64,000 nt of DNA from Methyloversatilis universalis FAM5 (GCF_000214035.2 NZ_AFHG01000036.1:62001-126000); one strand, 5' to 3'. Positions 53,027 to 62,916 are shown, numbered from the stretch's first letter. Translations and numbers: made by a program. The notes: generated by a model from the sequence alone, not told the origin.

Positions 53027-54406
53027 ATGATTCCGGACGCGAACGCCGGCCGCCCGGGCAACCCGCTCGCGTTCCCGCTCAGCGCCACGGTACTCACGCT
53101 GATGGCGCTGTTCACGCTGCCGGTGGCCACGGTGGCGCTGCCGGCCCAGCCGGCGCTGATGGGTCTGTTCCTTCTTGCGGTCTGCCTGCTCAACGGCCTC
53201 ACGGCCGCCATCCTGTGCATGCTTCTGCTGGCCGGCAGCCCGCTGCACAGCTTGACCTGGGTCGCGGCGGCCTACGCCTTTTCCACGGTGATGGCGGTCA
53301 TGCAGATGCTGGCCTTTCCCGGCATCTTCGGCCCGGCGCCACTGGTGGGCGGCAGCGGCCAGACCGCCGCCTGGGTGTGGGCGGTATGGCACGCCGGCTT
53401 CCCGCTGCTGCTGCTGGCCCATGTCGGTCAGCGTCTGCTGGGTCGGCACGAAGCCCAGGCGCCGGCCACCCAGATCCTGCCGGTGCTGTTCTCAGTCGCC
53501 TGCGCGCTGCTGCTTGGCCTCATCGTGCTGGGGGCGGCCGAACACCTGCCGGTCATCATGGACGGGTATCACTACGGCACCATGCTGCGCGACCCGAGCG
53601 GCATCGGCGCGGTGGTGCTCAGCGTGACCGCACTGTGTGCGGTGGTGGGCGTGACCCGGCTGCGCGACACCTTCGACCGCTGGCTCACACTCGGCCAGTA
53701 CGCCTTCACGCTGGACGTGGTGCTCGCGCTGGCCGGCCAGTCGCGCTACAGCGCCGGCTGGTACATGTCGCGCGCGATGAGCCTGCTGTGCGCGGGTGCG
53801 CTGCTGATGGCCCTGCTCGCCCACTCCTTCCGCCTGTATCGGGCGGCCGCCCAGCGGGCGCTCCAGCTCCAGGTGGAGGTGGTTCATGACCCGATGACCG
53901 GCCTGCTGAACCGGCGCGGCCTGCTGCAGCTGATGCAGACGGAGCTTGAGCGGGCGCGCCGGCACGCCCGGCCGCTCGCCCTGCTGTTCATCGACATGGA
54001 CCACTTCAAGCACATCAACGACACCTACGGTCACCCGGCCGGCGATCTGTGTCTGAAATCCGCCGCCCTGCAGCTGTGTGCGAGTGCCAACCGCCACTGC
54101 GACGTGATCGCCCGCTATGGCGGCGAGGAATTCGTCGTGCTGCTGCCGGAATGCGACGAAACCGGCGCCGGCGTGGTCGCCGAGCGCATACGCGCCGCGG
54201 TCGAAGCCGCCTACGACCATGGAACGGTGCCCTGCCGCATGTCGGTGAGCATCGGTCTGAGCCGGTTTCCGGCGGACGGGATCACCAGCCTGGATGAACT
54301 GATCGATGCGGCCGACGCCGCACTCTATGAAGCGAAAAGGGCGGGCCGCAACCGTGTGGTGCATGCCCGCCCGGAAGCCGCTGCGCGCAGCCTCAGCCCG
54401 TCATGA
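53027..54406 (+). CDS. Diguanylate cyclase with N-terminal membrane sensor
   Basis: 459 residues from ATG 53027; a GTG at 52907 would add 40 residues. Several spans in the first ~270 residues with the pattern of MASE-type integral-membrane sensors. GGDEF domain begins near DPMTGLLNRRGLLQLM; active site GGEEF, preceded five residues upstream by an RxxD inhibitory site (RHCD). Makes c-di-GMP and is probably subject to product inhibition. Signal unknown. In a genome with two PilY1 copies, c-di-GMP could connect to pilus-based surface attachment. Confidence 0.85.
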   Translation: MIPDANAGRPGNPLAFPLSATVLTLMALFTLPVATVALPAQPALMGLFLLAVCLLNGLTAAILCMLLLAGSPLHSLTWVAAAYAFSTVMAVMQMLAFPGIFGPAPLVGGSGQTAAWVWAVWHAGFPLLLLAHVGQRLLGRHEAQAPATQILPVLFSVACALLLGLIVLGAAEHLPVIMDGYHYGTMLRDPSGIGAVVLSVTALCAVVGVTRLRDTFDRWLTLGQYAFTLDVVLALAGQSRYSAGWYMSRAMSLLCAGALLMALLAHSFRLYRAAAQRALQLQVEVVHDPMTGLLNRRGLLQLMQTELERARRHARPLALLFIDMDHFKHINDTYGHPAGDLCLKSAALQLCASANRHCDVIARYGGEEFVVLLPECDETGAGVVAERIRAAVEAAYDHGTVPCRMSVSIGLSRFPADGITSLDELIDAADAALYEAKRAGRNRVVHARPEAAARSLSPS

Positions 54407-54431
54407 AAGCGGGCGGGCTGCGGCGCCGCGA

Positions 54432-54644
54432 TCACTTGCGCGTGTTCTGCGCGGATTTTTCCTTTTTCCGCTTTTCGTAATTCAGCATTTCATCCGGCGT
54501 GATGTGACCGTCGCGGTCAACATCCATGGCGACCCAGTCGCGGGCCAGTTCGGGCTTTCCGTCGCCGGCCCGGTTGCCTTCGGCAGCATGGGCGGCGCCT
54601 GCACACACCACGCAGGCAGCCAGAAAAGCGGTCTTGATGCTCAT
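54432..54644 (-). CDS. Small exported EF-hand protein (70 aa)
   Basis: Signal peptide MSIKTAFLAACVVCAGAAHAAE from ATG 54644. A single EF-hand loop DVDRDGHITPDEM follows, then a Lys/Glu-rich tail. Likely a periplasmic Ca2+-binding protein; in-frame upstream starts (to 54692) lack a signal-peptide context. Confidence 0.75.
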   Translation of the reverse strand: MSIKTAFLAACVVCAGAAHAAEGNRAGDGKPELARDWVAMDVDRDGHITPDEMLNYEKRKKEKSAQNTRK

Positions 54645-54873
54645 GACGTCCTCCATAGTCGATGGTTTCGATGGGTACATCGCGCACATCATTTAGTGTG
54701 CTAATCGATGCACTGTCACCGACGCCGGGGCCACAACGCCGGTTCGGCACTGAAAACAACGATTACAAATACGGCCCCCTGCCCCGGGCGGGCCAGGTCG
54801 GACCGGTGCACGGGAGGATTTCCCGGTTGCCTTCGCATTACGATGGCCGGTCACCGCTTCAGGACACCACCGC

Positions 54874-56226
54874 ATGAGTCTGCGCTTCAGACTCACCCTC
54901 ATCATCGCCTCCCTGATGTCGCTGCTGGTCGTGGCCGACAGCGCGCGCCGGCTGCATGACGCCCACGACGACGCGGTCGCAGAGATCGATTCGGTGGCAC
55001 GGCTGGCACATGCGCTGCTGCCAAGCCAGCTGTCGCCGCCGCCGCCCGGCCTCGGCGCCGAAGCCCTGCTCGCCCGCATCGAACTGACGCGCGAACTGCG
55101 CACGCTGCGCCACCTGACGGTCGAGGTGCGCACGCCGGACGACCGTCTGGTCCAGTCCTCGCGCAGCGGCCCGCCGAAGGAGCCACCGGCGCTGATCGCC
55201 TGGCTGGGCGACCGGCTGCGCAGCCTGCCGCCGCTGCGCAAGGACATCCGGGTCGGCAGCACGGTGATCGGCCACTACCTGCTGGTGCCGAACGCCGACG
55301 ACGAACTGCGCGAAATCTGGAACGACTACATCGAACAGACCATCATGGTCGCGGCCATCGGCGTGATCGCCTGCATCATGGTGTTCTGGGCGGTCGGCCG
55401 CGCGCTGCAGCCGCTGGGCCGCGTGATGCGCGCACTGTCCGCCATCGGCGAGGGCCGGCTCGACGCGCGGCTGGACGATGTCGGCCCGGGCGATCTGGCG
55501 CCGCTGTCCGCCTCGTTCAACGCGATGGCCGCCACGCTGGAAGCCGCGGTCAGCGAGCGCGCCCGGCTGCTGCGCAAGCTCATCACTCACGAAGAGGAAA
55601 CCCGGCGTGAGCTGGCGCGCGACCTGCACGACGAACTGAGCCCCTATCTGGTGGCCATCCACCCGCACGCCCGCCTGCTGGCCGCCGCCTGCGCCGACCG
55701 TCCCGAACTGGCCGAGCACCGCAGCGCCGCCAGCTGGATGGCGGAGCAGGTCGGCCACCTGCTGCGCCTGGTGCGCAACCTGCTCGAACACCTGCGTCCG
55801 CCGGACATCGAGGAACTGGGGCTGGGTCACGCACTGCGCGAACTGGGCACCCAGCGCAGCCGGGCGGCCGATCAGGCCGAGGTGGTGCTGCATCTGGACG
55901 AGGACCTCGGCCGGCTGTCGGCGATGCACGACATCACGCTCTACCGCATCGTCCAGGAGTGCCTCACCAACACCGCCAAGCACGCGCGCTGCACCCGCAT
56001 CGATGTTCGCCTGTCGATCGACGAGGCCGCCGGCCGTGTGGTGCTGGAGGTGCTGGACAACGGCGAACCCACGCCCTTCGTGCCGCCGGAAAGCGGCTTC
56101 GGGCTGGTGGGCATGCGTGAACGCGCGCTGGCGCTGGGCGGCGACTGCATCGCCGGTCCGCGCCCGCACGGCGGCTGGGCGGTATCCGCCTGGCTGCCCC
56201 TCAAGACATCGGTACAGGAGCCCTGA
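54874..56226 (+). CDS. NarX/UhpB-type sensor histidine kinase
   Basis: 450 residues. First span 8-22, periplasmic domain ~25-150, second span (TIMVAAIGVIACIMVFWAV), HAMP domain, then HisKA_3 phosphorylation site (EETRRELARDLHDELSPYLVAIH, His in LHDEL) and a C-terminal HATPase domain (ITLYRIVQECLTNTAKHA; LDNGEPTPFVPPESGFGLVGMRERALALGG). Acts with the response regulator that follows one base later. Signal unknown. Confidence 0.9.
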   Translation: MSLRFRLTLIIASLMSLLVVADSARRLHDAHDDAVAEIDSVARLAHALLPSQLSPPPPGLGAEALLARIELTRELRTLRHLTVEVRTPDDRLVQSSRSGPPKEPPALIAWLGDRLRSLPPLRKDIRVGSTVIGHYLLVPNADDELREIWNDYIEQTIMVAAIGVIACIMVFWAVGRALQPLGRVMRALSAIGEGRLDARLDDVGPGDLAPLSASFNAMAATLEAAVSERARLLRKLITHEEETRRELARDLHDELSPYLVAIHPHARLLAAACADRPELAEHRSAASWMAEQVGHLLRLVRNLLEHLRPPDIEELGLGHALRELGTQRSRAADQAEVVLHLDEDLGRLSAMHDITLYRIVQECLTNTAKHARCTRIDVRLSIDEAAGRVVLEVLDNGEPTPFVPPESGFGLVGMRERALALGGDCIAGPRPHGGWAVSAWLPLKTSVQEP

Positions 56227-56227
56227 C

Positions 56228-56911
56228 ATGACGCCCAACAATCCCATCCGCGTGCTGCTGGTCGACGATCACGCAGTCGTGCGCGCCGGCTACCGCCGCT
56301 TTCTGGAACACAGCCGGGTGATGGAAGTGGTCGGCGAAGCCGGCACGTCCGACGAGGCCTACCAGATGTTCCGGCTGCTCAAGCCGGACGTGGTGGTGAT
56401 GGACATTTCGCTGCCCGGCGCCAGCGGCATCGAGGCGGCGCGCCGCATGCTGGCGCTCGACGGCCGGGCGCGCGTGCTCATGTTCTCGATGCACGCACAG
56501 CCGGCCTTCGCCCGTCAGGCGCTCGAAGCCGGCGCGATCGGCTTCCTGACCAAGGACACCGAGCCGGACGCGCTGGTGCAGGCGGTGCTCGCCGCCGCCC
56601 AGGGCCGCCGCACGCTGAGCCCGCGGGTGGCCGAACAGCTGGCGCTGGACAACGTGATGCCGGACGAGAAGCGGCTGGACGTGCTGACGCCGCGCGAATT
56701 CGAGATCTGCCGCCTGCTGCTGGCCGGCATGACGGTGGACGAGATCGCCGACGCGCTCAAGCTCAGCCCGAAAACGATTTCCAACCGGATGAGCGAAATC
56801 CGCCAGAAGCTGGATGTGCGCAGCGACGTGGAACTGGTGCGTCTGGCCACCGCCGCCGGTCTGGTGCCGTGGGCGGCGCGCCCGGGCGTCGAAGGCGAAG
56901 CCGCGGCCTGA
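56228..56911 (+). CDS. NarL/FixJ-type response regulator
   Basis: 227 residues. Receiver domain with phospho-acceptor in KPDVVVMDISLPGASG, and C-terminal LuxR-type HTH (LTPREFEICRLLLAGMTVDEIADALKLSPKTISNRMSEIRQKL). Directly follows and is paired with the kinase at 54874. Confidence 0.92.
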   Translation: MTPNNPIRVLLVDDHAVVRAGYRRFLEHSRVMEVVGEAGTSDEAYQMFRLLKPDVVVMDISLPGASGIEAARRMLALDGRARVLMFSMHAQPAFARQALEAGAIGFLTKDTEPDALVQAVLAAAQGRRTLSPRVAEQLALDNVMPDEKRLDVLTPREFEICRLLLAGMTVDEIADALKLSPKTISNRMSEIRQKLDVRSDVELVRLATAAGLVPWAARPGVEGEAAA

Positions 56912-56940
56912 CCCTCCGGCGGCCACTGCCGCGCCAGCGG

Positions 56941-58377
56941 CTATCGGAGGTCGCCGTCGGTGACGGCCATCTCCCAGCCCCCACCGAGCGCGAGGAACAG
57001 ACCCACCTGCTCTTTCGCAACTGCGCTTTCCGAGCGGGCCAGCCGGGCCTCGGCATCGGCCAGCGTGCGTTCGGCGTCCAGACTGGCCAGATAGGGCGTA
57101 CGCCCGGCCGCGTACAGGCGCGCCTGCTGCTGCCGCGCCGTGTCGGCGGCGTCGCGCGCGGCACGCAGCGCGGCCTGGCTTTCGAGCGCGCGCACATAGC
57201 GGGCGAGCGCGGTTTCGGTTTCGCGGATGGCGTTGATCACGACGCCGTCGAAGCGCGCCAGCGCCGCCTCGGCATCGGCTTCGGCCTGCACCACGCGGGC
57301 GCGGGCACCGCTGTCCGGAATCGACCAGCTGATCAGCGGCCCCAGCCCCCAGCGCGTGGTACGCCCCTGCCCCAGATGATCGAGCAGACCGGTGAAGCCG
57401 ACCGAAGCGCCGATCGAAATGTCCGGGTAGAGCGCGGCGGTGGCGACGCCGATCTTCGCGCTGGCAAAGGCGAGCTGGCGCTCCATTTCGCGCACGTCGG
57501 GCCGGCGGGCGAGCAGCGCTGCCCCGTCACCGGCCGGTACCGGCGCGCGCAGCTGCGGCACCTGCGCACAGTCGACCTTGCGCGCATCGAAGTCACGCGG
57601 CATTTCTCCGAGCAGGGCCGCCAGCCGGTAACGGGCGGCACTGCGTTCGGCTTCGAGCAGCGGCAGTGCCGCACGCAGCGTTTCGGCCTGCGCCTGGGCG
57701 CGGGTCACGTCGGTCACCGGGCCGCGGCCGGCATCGGCCAGCCGCTGCACCAGCGCGACGCTGCGCTGCTGCAGCGCCAGCACCCGCTCGCCGACCGCCT
57801 GTTCGTGGGTGGCGGCACACAGCTGGACATAGGCCGCCACGGTTTCGGCCACCACGGTGACCCGGGCCGATTCCAGCGCCGCCTGTCCGGCCCCGACGTT
57901 CGCGTCGGCCGCCTCTTCGCTGCGCGCGATGCGCCCGAACAGGTCGACCTGATACGACACCTGGACACCCAGATCCGCCAGATTCGCGGCGGCCAGCTTG
58001 CGCGGCAGCAGATAGCTTTCGCCGGCGCTCTGCGCGCGGCGGGCCGAGGCGCTGGCGACCGCGTGCGGCCCGGCCAGCGCATCGACCTCGTCGCGCTGGG
58101 CCAGCGCCCGCCGCAGGTGGGCGGAGGCGACGCGCAGATCGGTATTCGCCGACAGCGCCTGCCGCACCAGTCCGTCGAGCTGCGGGTCGTCATACAGCGA
58201 CCACCAGCGCGGCGGCAGCGGCGCGATCGAGGTGGCGCTGCCGTCGACACCGATGAAGGGGGCTGACGCGGCCGGTGACCGGATCGCCGCGTCATCCGGC
58301 ACCCGGTGATTCGGGCCGACCACGGTACAGGCGGCCAGCAGACTGAACACCGGCAGCAGCGCGAACGTGCGTTTCAT
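56941..58377 (-). CDS. Outer-membrane efflux lipoprotein (NodT/OprM family)
   Basis: 478 residues. Lipoprotein signal MKRTFALLPVFSLLAACTVVGPNHRVPDDA, with lipobox LAAC. Two repeated TolC-like halves (WWSLYDDPQLDGLVRQALSANTDLRVASAHLRRALAQRDE; AALLARRPDVREMERQLAFASAKIGVATAALYPDIS). Outer-membrane channel of the adjacent FUSC efflux system. Overlaps the membrane-fusion gene by 4 bp. Confidence 0.9.
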   Translation of the reverse strand: MKRTFALLPVFSLLAACTVVGPNHRVPDDAAIRSPAASAPFIGVDGSATSIAPLPPRWWSLYDDPQLDGLVRQALSANTDLRVASAHLRRALAQRDEVDALAGPHAVASASARRAQSAGESYLLPRKLAAANLADLGVQVSYQVDLFGRIARSEEAADANVGAGQAALESARVTVVAETVAAYVQLCAATHEQAVGERVLALQQRSVALVQRLADAGRGPVTDVTRAQAQAETLRAALPLLEAERSAARYRLAALLGEMPRDFDARKVDCAQVPQLRAPVPAGDGAALLARRPDVREMERQLAFASAKIGVATAALYPDISIGASVGFTGLLDHLGQGRTTRWGLGPLISWSIPDSGARARVVQAEADAEAALARFDGVVINAIRETETALARYVRALESQAALRAARDAADTARQQQARLYAAGRTPYLASLDAERTLADAEARLARSESAVAKEQVGLFLALGGGWEMAVTDGDLR

Positions 58378-59285
58378 GAGCGTGCGCCCTCCCCGCCCGC
58401 AGCCACCGGCTGTTCGCGTACTTCCACCGTGGCGGTGCGGCCGGCCACCAGATGCAGGTCGGACGGCGTTTCGTCGAGCGCGATGCGCACCGGAATGCGC
58501 TGCGCGAGCCGCACCCAGTTGAAGGCCGGATTCACGTTGGGCAGCAGGCTGGCGCCGCTGCTGCGCTCGCGGTCCTCGATGCCGGCGGCAATGCTCTGCA
58601 CATGACCGCGGAACACCCGCGACTCACCCATGATGCGGATGTCCACCGGCTGGTTCACGCGCACCCGGTCGAGCTTGGTTTCCTCGAAATAGCCATCGAC
58701 ATGGAAGGACGCCGCATCGACCACCGACAGCACCGCCTGACCGCCGGTCACGTGGTCGCCGGCGCGCGGCAGGTGATCGCTGACCCAGCCATCGACCGGG
58801 CTGCGCACCTCGGTGCGTTCGAGATTGAGCCGGGCGATGCCGACCGCCGCCTCGGCCGCCGCCAGCGCCGCTTCGCCCTGCTGCACCCGCGCTTCGGCCG
58901 CTTCGCGCGCCTCGGCCGACACCAGTTCGGCCAGTTCGCCGTTGCGGCCGGCCTCGCGCCGCGCCTGTGCGAGCAGCGCCCGCTGCGCCGCCGCCTCCGC
59001 CAGGGCCTGGCGCAGCGCCAGTTCATAGCGCGCGCGGTCGATCACGAACAGCAGCTCGCCGCGCTTCACCGGCTGGTTGTCGCGCACCTTCACCGCGGTG
59101 ATGAGGCCGGACACGTCGGGCGCGATCCGGACCACGTCGGCCCGCACCCGGCCATCGCGGGTCCACGGCGCGCGGGTGTAGTAGGCCCACAGGTGCTGGG
59201 CCACCAGCAGCGCGGCCAGCGTGAGGGTCAGCGTCAGGGCCACCGGCCCGAGGCGACGGAGCAGCGGTCGGAAAGCGGTCTTCAT
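58374..59285 (-). CDS. AaeA-like periplasmic membrane-fusion protein
   Basis: 303 residues from ATG 59285. Membrane anchor (VALTLTLTLAALLVAQHLW), lipoyl-like segment (VRIAPDVSGLITAVKVRDNQPVKRGELLFVID), helical hairpin and beta-barrel (RSPVDGWVSDHLPRAGDHVTGGQAVLSVVDAASFHVDGYFEETKLDRV). Adapter of the aromatic-acid type efflux pump. Overlaps DUF1656 upstream and the outer-membrane gene downstream by 4 bp. Confidence 0.9.
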   Translation of the reverse strand: MKTAFRPLLRRLGPVALTLTLTLAALLVAQHLWAYYTRAPWTRDGRVRADVVRIAPDVSGLITAVKVRDNQPVKRGELLFVIDRARYELALRQALAEAAAQRALLAQARREAGRNGELAELVSAEAREAAEARVQQGEAALAAAEAAVGIARLNLERTEVRSPVDGWVSDHLPRAGDHVTGGQAVLSVVDAASFHVDGYFEETKLDRVRVNQPVDIRIMGESRVFRGHVQSIAAGIEDRERSSGASLLPNVNPAFNWVRLAQRIPVRIALDETPSDLHLVAGRTATVEVREQPVAAGGEGARS

Positions 59286-59491
59286 GTCATCAGGACTCGG
59301 GTCAGCGTTACGGTCGCCCCCAGCACGATCACGTACAGGGCGGCATTGAACAGTGCGCGGTGCCACACCAAGCGGTACAGGCCACAGCGCTCGAAGGCGT
59401 GGCGCAGCAGTACGGTCAGCGCATGCGCGATCAGCATCAGCATCAGCAGGCTGGGCACGAACACGCCGTACAGATCGATCTCACCCGGCAT
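59282..59491 (-). CDS. DUF1656 family protein (AaeX-like)
   Basis: 69 residues, two spans; MPGEIDLYGVFVPSLLMLMLIAHALTVLLRHAFERCGLYRLVWHRALFNAALYVIVL is the DUF1656/AaeX pattern. Overlaps its neighbours in the operon. Confidence 0.88.
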   Translation of the reverse strand: MPGEIDLYGVFVPSLLMLMLIAHALTVLLRHAFERCGLYRLVWHRALFNAALYVIVLGATVTLTRVLMT

Positions 59492-61559
59492 GGGCGACCT
59501 CCGCGGGCGGCAGCGATGTATCGGGAATGCCCACCGCTGCCGGCGGGCACAGCGTGAGCTTCAGTTCGGTCAGCGCGTGGCGTGCCGCCCGCGCCGCCGG
59601 ACCGGCGGCCTGCCGCGCCGCATCGAGGGCGGCGTCGAGCGTGGCGTTGATGTCGAATGCGAGCCGAGGGTCGGGCTGGGCAGCGTGCGGGTGATCCGCC
59701 AGATGGCGGTAATGCCGTTCCACCGCGGCCAGCACGCGTTCGAGCGCACTCCGGGTCGCGCCATCGAGACGGCGACCGGCGCGCTGCAGGTCGAGCACCG
59801 CGAAGCCGGCGCGCAGGTCGGCCAGCCCGTCGGGGGCGGCGTCCGCGCTGCGGGTCGCCAGACGGGTCAGCGTCAGCCCGAGCCGGTCGAACATGCGGGC
59901 GGTCAGCGCCGCGTAGTCGCCGTCGTGCCGGCCGGCCGCCTTGTGCGCGAGATCTTCGCGCCCGGCGCGGACGATGCGGCGCAGCGCCAGGTCGACGCCG
60001 AACGGGCGGGTGAGCCGTGTCCACACCAGCGCCAGCATCATGCCGGCCACCCCCGCCAGACTGGCATTGATGAAGCCGGCCGCGTCGGTGAGGTAGGCGT
60101 GCTGGATGCCGACGAAGGAGGCGGTGTTCACCGCCAGGATGGCGGCCAGCATGCTGTAGCGCGGCTGCGTGCTCAGCGTGCCGATCAGCAGGAACAGCGG
60201 CGCGAGCAGCGCGACCAGCGTTTCGAATTCGTGGGCCAGCGGAATGATCAGGAACTGCATGACCGACGCGATCACCATGCCGATCGATCCGGCCAGCAGG
60301 AACACGCGCACCAGCGGCGCCGGCTCGTCCTGCGCCGCGAAGAAGCAGCTGGCGATGGCGGTCATGATGACCGCCTGAGCGCCGTCGGCCCAGCCCATCT
60401 CCACCCAGCCGATACAGGCCAGAAAGGTGACCAGCGAAGCGGACAGGATGGCGTACAGCATCATGCCGGCGTCGCGGTGGCGGGCCTGCATGGCGGTGCC
60501 GGCGCGGCGGTAGGCCGGCTGCCACTGGCGGTTCGGCCGCTCGTCCGCGATCATCCGGCGCAGCGCCAGACAGTCCTGCCACAGCCGGGTCAGCGTGATC
60601 AGCCGCGCCCGGGTCTGGTCGACCAGCAGCGCGGACCAGCCCTGTTCGCGCGAGGCCGCCTGCCCGGCCGACTGCAGCTGCGCAACGAGCCGGCCGGCCT
60701 CCGCCGGGGCGCGGTCGGTGCGCTGCATCCAGTCGGCGACCTCATCCATCTGCTGCGCCAGATCCGCGGGCACGCCGCCCGGCTGGCGACGCAGTGCGTC
60801 GACGGTGGCGGTCAGCGACGACAGCACAGGCAGCAGCATGCTCATGCGGCCGCGCAGTTCGTGCGCGGTGCCGGTCAGCGCTTCGCGCGTGGAATCGTAG
60901 GCGAGGTGCGATATGAACTGGTCAAGCGCGAGAATGTCCGCCGCCAGCGCCGGGCGGCCGGAAGCCCTGGCCGGCGCGTGACCGGCGGCCGACCCGAGGG
61001 TGTCCGCCGCCCAGTCGGCCGCGTGGGCGAGCCAGTGATCGACCCGCGCGCCCAGCACCGGCGCGACCCGGCCCGGAAAGAACAGCGCCGACACGAGGCT
61101 GGCACAGCCGATGCCGATCAGGATTTCCTCGCTGCGCGCGACCGCGAGATCGAATACCGCGAGCGGCGTGTCGACCGCGGGCAGCGCGATCATCGGCAGC
61201 GAATAGGCGGCGAGCATGAACACATAGCTGCGCGGCGAGCGGTCGAGCATGGAAAGACCGAGCAGGCTGCCGGTCCATAAAGCGATCACCGCGCTCAGCA
61301 GCAGCGGCGCATGGATGAACAGCGGCACGAAGAACACCGCCGCCGCCGCGCCGATCACGGTGCCGGCGGCGCGATAGATCGCCTTCGATCGGGTGGCGCC
61401 GCCCAGCGGATGCGCCACCACATACACGGTGGCCATCGCCCAGTAGGGATTCGGCAGTTCGAAGGCGAGCGCGATGTACAGGGCCAGCATGGCGGCGGCA
61501 AAGGTCTTGGCCGAGAACAGCCAGTCCCGCCAGCCCGGTAGGGTGAGGCCGCCGCCCAT
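59481..61559 (-). CDS. AaeB-like FUSC-family inner-membrane transporter
   Basis: 692 residues. Two blocks of about five spans (for example KTFAAAMLALYIALAFELPNPYWAMATVYVVAHPLGGATRSKAIYRAAGTVIG, and later WADGAQAVIMTAIASCFFAAQDEP) separated by cytoplasmic domains. Matches the fusaric acid / p-hydroxybenzoic acid efflux family. Forms a tripartite pump with the genes at 59282, 58374 and 56941. The MarR gene precedes it by 3 bp. Confidence 0.9.
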   Translation of the reverse strand: MGGGLTLPGWRDWLFSAKTFAAAMLALYIALAFELPNPYWAMATVYVVAHPLGGATRSKAIYRAAGTVIGAAAAVFFVPLFIHAPLLLSAVIALWTGSLLGLSMLDRSPRSYVFMLAAYSLPMIALPAVDTPLAVFDLAVARSEEILIGIGCASLVSALFFPGRVAPVLGARVDHWLAHAADWAADTLGSAAGHAPARASGRPALAADILALDQFISHLAYDSTREALTGTAHELRGRMSMLLPVLSSLTATVDALRRQPGGVPADLAQQMDEVADWMQRTDRAPAEAGRLVAQLQSAGQAASREQGWSALLVDQTRARLITLTRLWQDCLALRRMIADERPNRQWQPAYRRAGTAMQARHRDAGMMLYAILSASLVTFLACIGWVEMGWADGAQAVIMTAIASCFFAAQDEPAPLVRVFLLAGSIGMVIASVMQFLIIPLAHEFETLVALLAPLFLLIGTLSTQPRYSMLAAILAVNTASFVGIQHAYLTDAAGFINASLAGVAGMMLALVWTRLTRPFGVDLALRRIVRAGREDLAHKAAGRHDGDYAALTARMFDRLGLTLTRLATRSADAAPDGLADLRAGFAVLDLQRAGRRLDGATRSALERVLAAVERHYRHLADHPHAAQPDPRLAFDINATLDAALDAARQAAGPAARAARHALTELKLTLCPPAAVGIPDTSLPPAEVAHAG

Positions 61560-61562
61560 GAT

Positions 61563-62036
61563 TCAGCCCGGACGGCCGGTGTCGGCAGCGGGCGGCACGC
61601 CCTGCTGGGCGGCACGCTCGATGGCCTTGAACACGCGCAGCGTGGCGTCCAGATCGGCGGCGTCGATGTCGGCCAGCACGCGCGCCCGCAGATCGACCAG
61701 CACCGCCTCGATGCGCAGCGTCAGCGCCCTGCCCGCCTCGGTAAACCACAGGGTCTTGGCGCGACGGTCGGTCGACGATTCCTCCCGCCGCAGCAGCCCG
61801 GCCGCTTCGAGCTGGTCGATCACCCGCACCAGCGAAGCGCCCTCGATGCCGATTTCCTTCGCCAGTTCGATCTGGCGTACCCCTTCGCCGAGGCGGCCGA
61901 TGAACAGCAGCGCGGTGGCGCCGGAGGGTGAGATGCCGTAGGTCCCCATCGCGTTCTGCGCCAGATGCTGCCAGTGGCGGCCGGTCTGCAGCAGCGAACG
62001 GGTAAGGCTGAGTCTGAGCTGATCGATCGTATCCAT
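61563..62036 (-). CDS. MarR-family regulator of the efflux operon
   Basis: 157 residues from ATG 62036. Winged helix: GATALLFIGRLGEGVRQIELAKEIGIEGASLVRVIDQLEAAGLLRREESSTDRRAKTLWFTEAGR. First gene of the efflux operon, so autoregulated repression released by aromatic compounds is likely. The A/T-rich imperfect palindrome at 62057-62085 upstream is the probable operator. Confidence 0.88.
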   Translation of the reverse strand: MDTIDQLRLSLTRSLLQTGRHWQHLAQNAMGTYGISPSGATALLFIGRLGEGVRQIELAKEIGIEGASLVRVIDQLEAAGLLRREESSTDRRAKTLWFTEAGRALTLRIEAVLVDLRARVLADIDAADLDATLRVFKAIERAAQQGVPPAADTGRPG

Positions 62037-62056
62037 GGCCTCAAGATAGCAACCAA

Positions 62057-62085
62057 CCAATTAATAAGCAAGCTAGTTAATTAAT
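62057..62085. promoter_or_regulatory. Probable MarR operator
   Basis: CCAATTAATAAG and GTTAATTAATGG form an imperfect inverted repeat in an unusually A/T-rich spot 21 bp upstream of the MarR start. Confidence 0.5.
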
Positions 62086-62145
62086 GGATACACATGCTCC
62101 GGATGGCTGCCCACACCGGACGTGCAGGCGCGTGGCGGTGAGGTC

Positions 62146-62916
62146 TCAGCCCGGACGGCGCTGGCGCGCCTGTTCGAACAGGCAGACGGTGGCGGCCATG
62201 GCGACGTTGAGCGACTCGGCACTGCCCGGCATCGGAATGATGACCGCGTCGGTCGCCAGCGCCGCCAGCGCCGGCGACAGACCGGCGCCTTCGTTGCCGA
62301 ACAGCCAGGCCACCGGACCGCGCAGGTCAAGGTCGTACAGCGCCCCGCGCGCATCGAGCCGCGTGGCGACGATGCGGCCCGGGTAGCCAGCCAGCAGCGA
62401 GGCCACGTCGCAGTGTTCGCGGATGCGCAGCGAAAAGTGGGCGCCCTGCCCCGAGCGCAGCACCTTGGGGCTCCACGCCTGCGCGCAGCCGGTGGTGAGC
62501 AGCACGTCGTGCACGCCGGTCGCCCAGGCCGCACGCAGCAGCGTGCCGAGGTTGCCGGCGTCCTGTACCGCGTCGAGCACCAGACAGTCGCCGCTGACCG
62601 CACCTTCCGGCTCAGGCGGCAGATCGACCAGCCCGAGCAGGCCGGCCGGCGTGTCGGTCACGCTCAGTTCATCGAACAGCGCGTCGGCCAGCAGCAGCAC
62701 CTCCTGCCCGGCCAGCAGCGACGCGATTTCCGGCTGGTGCAGCGCGCGCTCGGCGACCAGCGCCATGCGTGGCCGCGCGCCGGCCTCCAGCGCGCTGCGG
62801 AACAGGTGGGCGCCGTCGATCAGCGTCTGCCCGGCTTCGCGCCGCGCGCGTGCGGTGGTGGCCAGCTTGCGCAGCTGCTTGAACTGCGCGTTGTCGCGCG
62901 ACTGGATGTGTTTCAT
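62146..62916 (-). CDS. TrmH/SpoU-family RNA 2'-O-methyltransferase
   Basis: 256 residues from ATG 62916. N-terminal SpoU substrate-binding part (SRDNAQFKQLRKLATTARARREAGQTLIDGAHL) and C-terminal knotted SPOUT domain with LVLDAVQDAGNLGTLLRAA, WLFGNEGAGLSPAL and IPMPGSAESLNVAMAATVCLFE (motifs 1-3). Ribose methylation of tRNA or rRNA. Start overlaps the CopD-like gene. Confidence 0.9.
   Translation of the reverse strand: MKHIQSRDNAQFKQLRKLATTARARREAGQTLIDGAHLFRSALEAGARPRMALVAERALHQPEIASLLAGQEVLLLADALFDELSVTDTPAGLLGLVDLPPEPEGAVSGDCLVLDAVQDAGNLGTLLRAAWATGVHDVLLTTGCAQAWSPKVLRSGQGAHFSLRIREHCDVASLLAGYPGRIVATRLDARGALYDLDLRGPVAWLFGNEGAGLSPALAALATDAVIIPMPGSAESLNVAMAATVCLFEQARQRRPG

Noticed and set aside
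52341-53461. Additional open frames opposite the ATPase-like, HDAC-like and GGDEF genes
   Set aside because: Shadow frames; the sense genes carry clear domain motifs.
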